DNA of 64,000 bases from Adiantum capillus-veneris (taxonomy: Eukaryota > Streptophyta > Polypodiopsida > Polypodiales > Pteridaceae), in NCBI GenBank assembly GCA_014529385.2, contig CM043966.1, forward strand, positions 144,446,711 to 144,510,710. Reading direction: 5' to 3'. A program made the position numbers and the translations under genes. The notes under the pieces were generated by a model. The model was not told the origin of the DNA. It was given only the letters and a program-made list of their open reading frames with translations, and ran no database searches. This document shows, one piece after another, positions 57,290-64,000 of this stretch; position 1 is the first letter of the stretch; the number at the start of each line of letters is the position of its first letter.

Positions 57290-60200
57290 ATGACATTTTG
57301 TGCCTACCAAGGATATAAAATAACATCGTCAGGCTCGTTTGAGCCTCGACTACATATAGTCGTGTAGCACTAACCATGCAAGGCTACCTTGTGGGGACCA
57401 ATGGCAAAAGGCTCGAACTTAAGGTTGAGCCGTGCCTACTAATTCTAGTGTAGCACTACCATGCAATGACATCTTCATGACATCCTTGTGGCTACCAAGG
57501 ACATAGAAAAACACCATTACGCTTGAACTTAAGTTTGAGCCTCACAGGCATATGGTAGTGTAACACTGGGGTGCAAGGCTAGCCTTATGACATCCTTGTG
57601 GATACCAAAGTCATAGAATAACACCTTTAGGCTCGCACTCAAGTTCAAGCCTAAACTACATATGCTTGTGTATTAGTAGGTTGCAAGGCTAGCCTCATGA
57701 CATCCTACCAAAGGAATTATATAACACCTTTAGGCTCGAACTCAAGTTCGAGCCTAAACTACATATGCTTGTGTATTAGTAGGGTGCAAGGATGACCTCA
57801 TGAATCTTTGAGGGTTCCAAGGAGGGCAAGAAGCTCAAATGTCCCCTGCATATGCTAGTACAACACTATTATTCAAGGCTAGGCTCATGAAATCCCCATG
57901 GGCTACCAAGGACATAGAACAACACCTTTAAGTTTGATCTTAAGTTCACCCCTTAAGAGCATATGCTAGTGTATGGCTAGCATTTAGGATGGTGATCATG
58001 ATATCCTTGCGACTAACAAAGGCAAGAGGCTCGAGCTTAAGTTTGAGCCTCACATGCATATGCTAGTGTAACACTAACATGCAAGACTAGATTCATGATA
58101 TCCTCTTGGCTAGATTCATAACATCCTCCTGGCTACCAAGGGCACATATTAGCACATTTAGGCTTGAGCTTAACTTTGAGCATACATTGGATATGCTAAT
58201 GTAGGACTAGGGTGCAATGCTAGCCTCATGACATCGTTGAGGCTACTACCAAGGTCATAGAGCAACTGCTTTAGGCTAAAACTTAAATCTAAGCCTCGCA
58301 TGTATATGCTAGCCTTGCACTAGAGTGCAAGGCTAGCCTCATGACATCCTTGTGGCTACCAACGATATATAATAACACCTTTAGGCTCAAACTTAAGTTT
58401 GAACTTCAATTGCATATGCTAGTGTAGCACTATCATGCAAGATTAGCCTCATCAAATACTTGTCACTACCAATGGTAAGAGGCTTGAATTCAGTTTGAAC
58501 ATTTCCTACATATGCTAGTGTAGCACTACCATGCAAGGTGAGACTCTTGATATCCTTGTTGTTACTAGGATCATAGAACAACACATTTGGGCTCGAACTT
58601 AAGTTTGAGCCTCGTCGACATTGGCTAGTGTAGCAGTGTGGTGAAAGGCTAGCCTGATGACATCCATGTGGCTACCAAGGGCATAGAATAATACCTTTAG
58701 ACTCAAATAAAATTTCGAGCCTCAACTATGTATGCTAGTGTAGCACTAGGATGCAAGGCTAGCCTCATGGTATCCTTGTGGCTACCAATGGCAAGAGGAT
58801 CAAACTTAGGTTTGAGCCTCTCCTTCCTATGCTAGTGGTCCACTAACATGCAAGGCTATCCTCATGACATCGTTGAATCTACTACCAAGGGCATAGAGCC
58901 ACACCTTTAGGCTCAAACTTAAGTTCAAACCCTATCTACATATGTCTGTGTAGCACTAGTGTGCAATGCTAACCTCATGAAATCCTTATGGCTATAGAGG
59001 GCATGTAGAATAAAACCTTCATGCTCAAACTTAGGTCGGATCCCTAGTTGCATATGCTAATGTAGAACTACCATGTAAGGCTAGCCTCATGACATCCTTG
59101 CATGTGGTGGCAAGTGGCAAGAGGCTCGAAATCAATTACAAGCCTTGCCTACATATGCTAGTGTAGTACTATCACGCAAGGCTAGCATCATGACATCCTT
59201 GTGGCTACCAATGGAAAGAGGCTACCCTACATATGCTAGTGTATCACTACCATGTAAGGGAAGCCTTAGGACATATGCCAATGTATCACTAGCATGCCTA
59301 CATATGATAGTGTATCCCTATAATGCAAGGCAAGCCTCATGAAATTCTTGTGGCGACCAAGGGCATAGAACAACACCTTTAGGCTTGAACCTAAGTTTGA
59401 GCCTGGCAGGCATATGCTAGTGTAGCTCTAGGGTGCAAGAGCAGCCTCATGACATACTTGAGGCTACCAGGGACATAGAACAACACTTTTAGGCTTGAGC
59501 TCAAGGTTGAGAATCAATTACTTGTGCTAGTCTATCAGTAAGCTACAAGGATAAACTCATGATATCTTTGTGGCTACCAAGGAGAGTAAGAGGTTTGCAT
59601 GTCATCTTCATATGCTAGTACAACACTGTCATGCAAGGCTAGAATCATGACATCATTGTGACTACCAAGGGCATAGAACAACACCTTTAAGCTTGAACTT
59701 TAGTTCAAACCTCAACTGCATACGATGGGCCTCATGAAAGCCTTGTGGCTACCAAAGACAAGAGGTTCAAACTTAAAAGTTCAAGCCTTTCTTGTATACA
59801 CGAGTGTAGCACTAACATGCAAGAGTAGCTTAATGACATTTTCATGGCTAGCTTTATGACATCCTTGTGGCAACAAAGGGCATAGATTAAAACCTTTAGG
59901 TTTGAACCTAATTTTGAGCCTCCATTGGATATGCTAGTGTAGCACACGGGTGCAATGCTAGTTACATGACATCTTTGAGACAACTACCAAGGGCATAGAG
60001 CAACACCTTTAGGCTCAAACTTAAGTTCAAGCCTTGCTTGCATATGCTAGTGTATCAATAGGGTGCACGGCTTGTCTCATGAAAACGGTGTAGCTACCAA
60101 GGGAATAGAATAACACCTTCAAGGTTTAGGCTTGAACTTAAGTTCTAGCTCAACAACATATGCTAGTGTAGCACTACCATGCAAGCTGAGCCTCATTAGA

Positions 60201-61680
60201 TCCTTGTGGCTACTAAGGGGCAACGTTGTAGCTACCAAGGGAATAGAATAACACCTTCACAGTTTAGGCTTGAACTTAAGTTCTAGCCTCAACAACATAT
60301 GCTAGTGTAGCACTACCATGCAAGACGAGCCTCATTAGATCCTTGTGGCTACTAAGAGGCTCAAACTTAAGTTTGAGCCTTACGTACCATACATACTAGT
60401 GTAGCACTTGTTGCTACCAAGATCATAGAACAAAACCTTTAGGCTCAAACATAAATTTGAGGCTTTTCAACATTTTCTAGTGTAGCACTAAGAGGCAAGG
60501 CTAGACTCATGAAATCCTCGTGGCTGCCAAGGGCATAGAGTAAAACCTTTAGGCTCAAACTTAAGTTCAAGCCTCAACTGCATATGCAAGTGTAGCACTG
60601 GGGTGCAGTCTCATCAGATCCTTGTGGCTACCAAGGGAAAAAGGATCAAACTTAGGTTTCAATCTCACTTGATATGCTAGAACACCACTATCATACAAGG
60701 GTAGCCTCATGACATCCTTGTTGCTACCAAGGGCATAGAACAATACCTTTAGACTCAAACTTAAGTTCAATCTTCAACTTCATATGGTACTATATGGCTA
60801 GCAGCTAAGAGGAGCCTCGTGATATCCTTGTGTCTACCAAGGGAAATCAAATCAAACTTAAGCTCAAGCCTCATTTATATGCAAGGCTAGTCTCATGAAA
60901 TCCTTGTGGATACGAAGGGTATAGATTGATTGCTTCAAGAATCCATTGCCTATGCTAGTGAAGCATTAGTGTGAAAGGATAGCCACATGACATCCTTGTG
61001 GCTATTGAGGAAAAAGAGGATCATTTGCATATGCCGGTGTAGCACTATCATGCAAGGCTAACCTCATGACATCCTTGTGGTGACCAAGGGCATAGAGGCT
61101 TGTCTGTATATGCTAGTGTAGTATTATCACACAAGCTAATTGTATGATATCCTTGTGGCTACCAAGGGCATAGAAAAACACCATCAGGATCAAACTTAAG
61201 TTTTAGCTTCTTCTACATATGCTAGTGTGGCACTAAGATGAAAGTCTTGCCTCACGACATACTTGTGGCTAGCAAGAGTAGAAAATAACACCTTTAGGCT
61301 TGTACTTAAGTTCGAGCATTAATTGCATATACAAGTGCAGAAGTAGAATTGAAGGCTAGCCTCATGACATTCTTGTGACTACCAAGGGCATAGAACATCA
61401 CTTTTAAGCTTGAACTTAAGTTTGAGCTTCCTCTCCATATGCTAGTGCAACACTAACATGCATGGCTAGCCTCATGATATCCTTTTGTCTACCAAGGGCA
61501 AAGAGCTTCAATTTTAGGGTCAAACATAAGTTTGAGCCTCGCCTAAATATGCTAGTGAGCACTAACTTGCAAGGCTACCCTCATGAAATCCTCGTGGCTA
61601 GCAATTATATAGAACAACACCTTTTGGATCAAACATAAGTTTGAGACTTGCTTGCACATGCCAGTGTATTGTTTAGCTTA
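57290..61680. repeat. Satellite array, ~105-bp units, about 4.4 kb
   Basis: Every unit contains variants of CATATGCTAGTGTAGCACTA, CATGCAAGGCTAGCCTCATG, ACATCCTTGTGGCTACCAAG, GGCATAGAACAACACCTTTA and then GGCTCGAACTTAAGTTTGAG. Spacing of the TAGTGTAGCACT marker is about 80-135 bp. Units are diverged and some are truncated, so the array is old. A detached half unit lies at about 62007-62056. A perfect 24-bp palindrome formed by two facing AGGCTCAAACTT half-sites lies at 60357-60380. Confidence 0.9.
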
Positions 61681-62105
61681 AAGCCCGTGCTCCATGTTTA
61701 AGTTTTTAAATTGTTATTTTTTGTTGTTTTAGGAATGGAGGCTTCCAATGTACCAACAATTACATCACAGTAAGAATCCGGAGTCTTCATGCTAGATGCT
61801 CTTGGAATGTCCACTCAAGACAAAAAATACTACCCCAACAATAAATGTTAATAAGACCTTTGGATTAACAAAAGAAGGAGTGAGGTGATTTGTGGATACC
61901 TATGATATGAATGCAAAATACATAGTTTGAGATTCACTTACATGTGCCCATGTATTTTAAAATTTGCATTGATGTACGTGAGAATATAAACAAACAATCT
62001 AACCTGACAAGCGAGGCTTGAACTTAAGTTTGAGCCTTATCTTCACAAGCTAGTGTATTTAAATAAAATTAAGATCAATCTTGGCATGCATTGTCATAAT
62101 AATGA
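61681..62105. other. Unassigned AT-rich sequence right of the satellite
   Basis: No gene recognised. Contains one detached piece of the 105-bp satellite (about 62007-62056) and ends in TTCTAATTTTGCAG (62112-62129), which looks like a 3' splice site for the frame that follows. Confidence 0.35.
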
Positions 62106-62297
62106 ATGTTGGAATTTCTAATTTTGCAGGCCTTTTTTGAGACACAGAGAGCATACTTCACAAGGGATTTTATCAAAACCAATTGGCACAAGATTCTATG
62201 CGATGAGGATGTATGGAAGAACTGGGTAAAGATTATGGAACAATATGTTCAAGGCTTGCTACCAAATATGAAGGGAGAAAAGGTTCTGATGGGCTGA
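62106..62297 (+). CDS. Short unassigned ORF, possible exon
   Basis: 63 codons from ATG 62106 to TGA 62295. The text after a TTTTGCAG acceptor-like signal at about 62122-62129 (AFFETQRAYFTRDFIKTNWH, then VWKNWVKIMEQYVQGLL) looks like real protein sequence by composition, with regular aromatic and basic residues. I do not recognise a family. It could be an exon of a transposon or gene cut by later insertions. Confidence 0.35.
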   Translation: MLEFLILQAFFETQRAYFTRDFIKTNWHKILCDEDVWKNWVKIMEQYVQGLLPNMKGEKVLMG

Positions 62298-62529
62298 GTC
62301 AACAAGCACCATGCACAATAACACTAGCACCTACATAATTTAAGTGCATTTTAGAAGTGAAGTCCTAGAACTAGAAAATGCAATCCTAGACAAAACCATC
62401 TTGCTAAAGAAGGGCAAGCATACCCCTCATACAATGGCCATGGATAAGATGGCTTGGAAATATTGAGTGTTAAAGGAAGAAATAATCTCATTCTTCTTTG
62501 ATTTAATAGTGAAAAGTTATCCTTAAAAC

Positions 62530-63045
62530 AAGTTTGCAAGAAGTACAAGTTGAGAGAGCACGAAAATAGTCAAATGAGAATCTATAACTAGTACTACATC
62601 AAGTACTCCCTAAATAGAGTAAAGAAGACTTCATCTATTCCAGAAAATTGTAGTAACCCTCCTCAAGCACCTTTCTAGAGCCAATGTAGGCATAATATCT
62701 CAAGATGAGTCTAATCCTTTGAAAATCAATGGAGTGGGCTTTGATATGAAGAAGATCAAAGGCCCACCCCTTGATTTTCCAAGGATAGACTCATCTTGAG
62801 ATATTATGCGACAAATTTGTTAGAGGTACAAGCTAAGAGATCATGAGTACAATGGAATGAGGAGCTATAGCTAGTACTATGTCAAAGACTCCAACAGAGC
62901 AAAGAAGACTCCGTTGCCTTTAAGAAAATGTACTAACTCTACTCAATCACCTTTATAATGCAAAATGTGCATAATATCTCAAGATGAGTCTATTCCTTAG
63001 AGAATAAAGGTAGTGGGATTTAATATGAAGAAGATCAAAGTTTTT
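62530..63045. repeat. Diverged ~290-bp tandem duplication with an inverted segment
   Basis: 62533-62762 and 62826-63040 align (AGAAGACT, CATAATATCTCAAGATGAGT, GATATGAAGAAGATCAAAG). Between them, 62762-62807 is the reverse complement of about 62690-62743 (ACTCATCTTGAGATATTATG), so a hairpin could form with a loop of about 20 bp. Confidence 0.75.
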
Positions 63046-63175
63046 TGCAATGTATAACATGTACCCTTTCAAGTAGTAGTCTTGGTTTTTCATGGTACAA
63101 AAGAGAAACTCTATAAATTATTTTTTTGCAAACTTGGCACTCAATCTAAACACATTGAATGCATAATATGAATAC

Positions 63176-63409
63176 ATGTTAGTGTGCTTCAACGATTTTG
63201 TGCATCATATTGAAATGCGTGTTGAAGGGGTTTCTAGCCACTCAGTTCACGTTCATATTGAAGATGGAAATGTCCAAATAACAAGAGATGAATCATGGAT
63301 AGATGGAACTATGGAGATCACAATGGTTGCTCTTTTTAATAGCAAGGTTGATAGGTTTGGGTTGCTTGACAAGGCTCCTACAAAAAGAGGGCCTTTTCTC
63401 ATATTCTAG
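63176..63409 (+). CDS. Unassigned ORF (77 codons)
   Basis: From ATG-like text at 63176 to TAG 63407. Contains HIEMRVEGVSSHSVHVHIED and GTMEITMVALFNSKVDRFG. No family recognised. It may be one coding unit with 63509-63832, interrupted by stops. Confidence 0.35.
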   Translation: MLVCFNDFVHHIEMRVEGVSSHSVHVHIEDGNVQITRDESWIDGTMEITMVALFNSKVDRFGLLDKAPTKRGPFLIF

Positions 63410-63508
63410 TGAAAAGAGTCGAGAATTTATTGATAAAAGCTTTATTGCTGGTCTTATTATAGGGTTTTGTCCTAAGTAGAGCTATTTTCTAGAAATAATG
63501 TCAGAGTT

Positions 63509-63832
63509 GTGTTTTTGGAGAAAAGCTTGTTAAAAAAGGGAAGGGTCATTTCTTTATGTAAAGATGATTTTGAAGCAATGGAGTTAGAATCTCAATGCTT
63601 TGCTCTTTTGGAGAGCAATCTGTCCTTGTGCAAGTGGTATGGTTCAAGTCAAGAGTCACTTGCAAGACAAAAAGTTAAGTTTGATGATGCAAGTAAAGAA
63701 AATCTCAACAATCTTGGGATCAGTAAGCAACAAAGCAGTGGAGAGGATGGTGATGAAAGTGAAGAAAATGATAATGTAGACAACATGGATGATAGTAGAG
63801 TTAAAGAAGTTGAGGAGGGCAGACAATGCTAG
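63509..63832 (+). CDS. Unassigned ORF with acidic C-terminus (107 codons)
   Basis: It is read from a non-ATG codon: RVISLCKDDFEAMELESQCF, then SSGEDGDESEENDNVDNMDD. The acidic serine/aspartate tail has no diagnostic motif. Proximity and style suggest it continues the frame at 63176. Ends with TAG 63830-63832. Confidence 0.35.
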   Translation: MFLEKSLLKKGRVISLCKDDFEAMELESQCFALLESNLSLCKWYGSSQESLARQKVKFDDASKENLNNLGISKQQSSGEDGDESEENDNVDNMDDSRVKEVEEGRQC

Positions 63833-64000
63833 AAAAACTAGTTTAGTTGTGGATGTTGGGTGTGCAAAAGAAAATGTCAGAGCTAATGAGGATCATGGTT
63901 CATGGTATAGGTGATGAGGATGCACAAGACGATGATGGAAACACTCAGAACATTGTAGCTAATGAAAAATATGGGAATGCTTCTTAGAGTATTTTCAACA

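Noticed and set aside
57290-61680. CRISPR-like array
   Set aside because: Units are contiguous, 80-135 bp long and diverged, with no constant repeat separated by unique spacers, and the sequence is eukaryotic.

Overview
This window looks like heterochromatic nuclear DNA from a land plant with a large, repeat-rich genome. I cannot name the species, and a gymnosperm, fern or lycophyte is as plausible as a flowering plant. I found no convincing host gene, rRNA, tRNA gene or CRISPR array. Almost everything recognisable is LTR retrotransposon (Ty3/gypsy and Ty1/copia), satellite DNA or microsatellite, and most coding parts are broken by stops and frameshifts.

Region by region. (1) 1-18246 is one giant decayed Ty3/gypsy element, G1. 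It has a partial 5' LTR (1-622), a primer site matching tRNA-Asp, gag, a protease, RT/RNase H, an integrase with a duplicated zinc-binding domain, a second retropepsin-like domain, a repeated W-V/I-P motif region, a long non-coding stretch, a roughly 1,100-codon coiled-coil ORF, a polypurine tract and a 922-bp 3' LTR. Copies of a 26-bp palindrome lie in both of its non-coding blocks. (2) 18247-20511 holds gag-like and LTR-like sequence of further gypsy elements. (3) 20512-32470 holds two Ty1/copia elements, B (192-bp LTRs) and A (about 735-bp LTRs). Each still has both LTRs, a tRNA-Met primer site and matching 5-bp target duplications, but each is split by a single inversion of about 7.8 kb (about 23000-30763). 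Undoing it on paper makes both elements collinear again. The DNA they inserted into is gypsy element D (leader and gag). (4) 32540-42933 is gypsy element C (leader, gag, protease, linker, RT fragment, W-motif region, 3' end), cut in two by a 4.5-kb solo LTR (S1, 35947-40493, TSD ATATG). (5) 43-46.3 kb holds a second copy of the C 3' end and microsatellite. (6) 46326-50665 is a second solo LTR of the S1 family (S2) in the opposite orientation. (7) 50.7-53.7 kb is unassigned DNA with a near-perfect 213-bp palindrome and TG/TA microsatellites. (8) 53.77-55.35 kb is a satellite of about 400-bp units. 57.29-61.68 kb is a satellite of about 105-bp units. The two share a self-complementary AACTTAAGTT core. 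(9) 61.7-64 kb has short unassigned ORFs and a duplicated segment.

The most unusual material is the architecture of G1 (two retropepsin domains, two integrase zinc domains, a repeated tryptophan motif also present in element C, a 3' coiled-coil ORF and the palindrome arrays) and the double-copia inversion, whose junctions can be resolved to a 5-bp inverted microhomology. Names G1, A, B, C, D, S1 and S2 are local labels. No similarity search was run.
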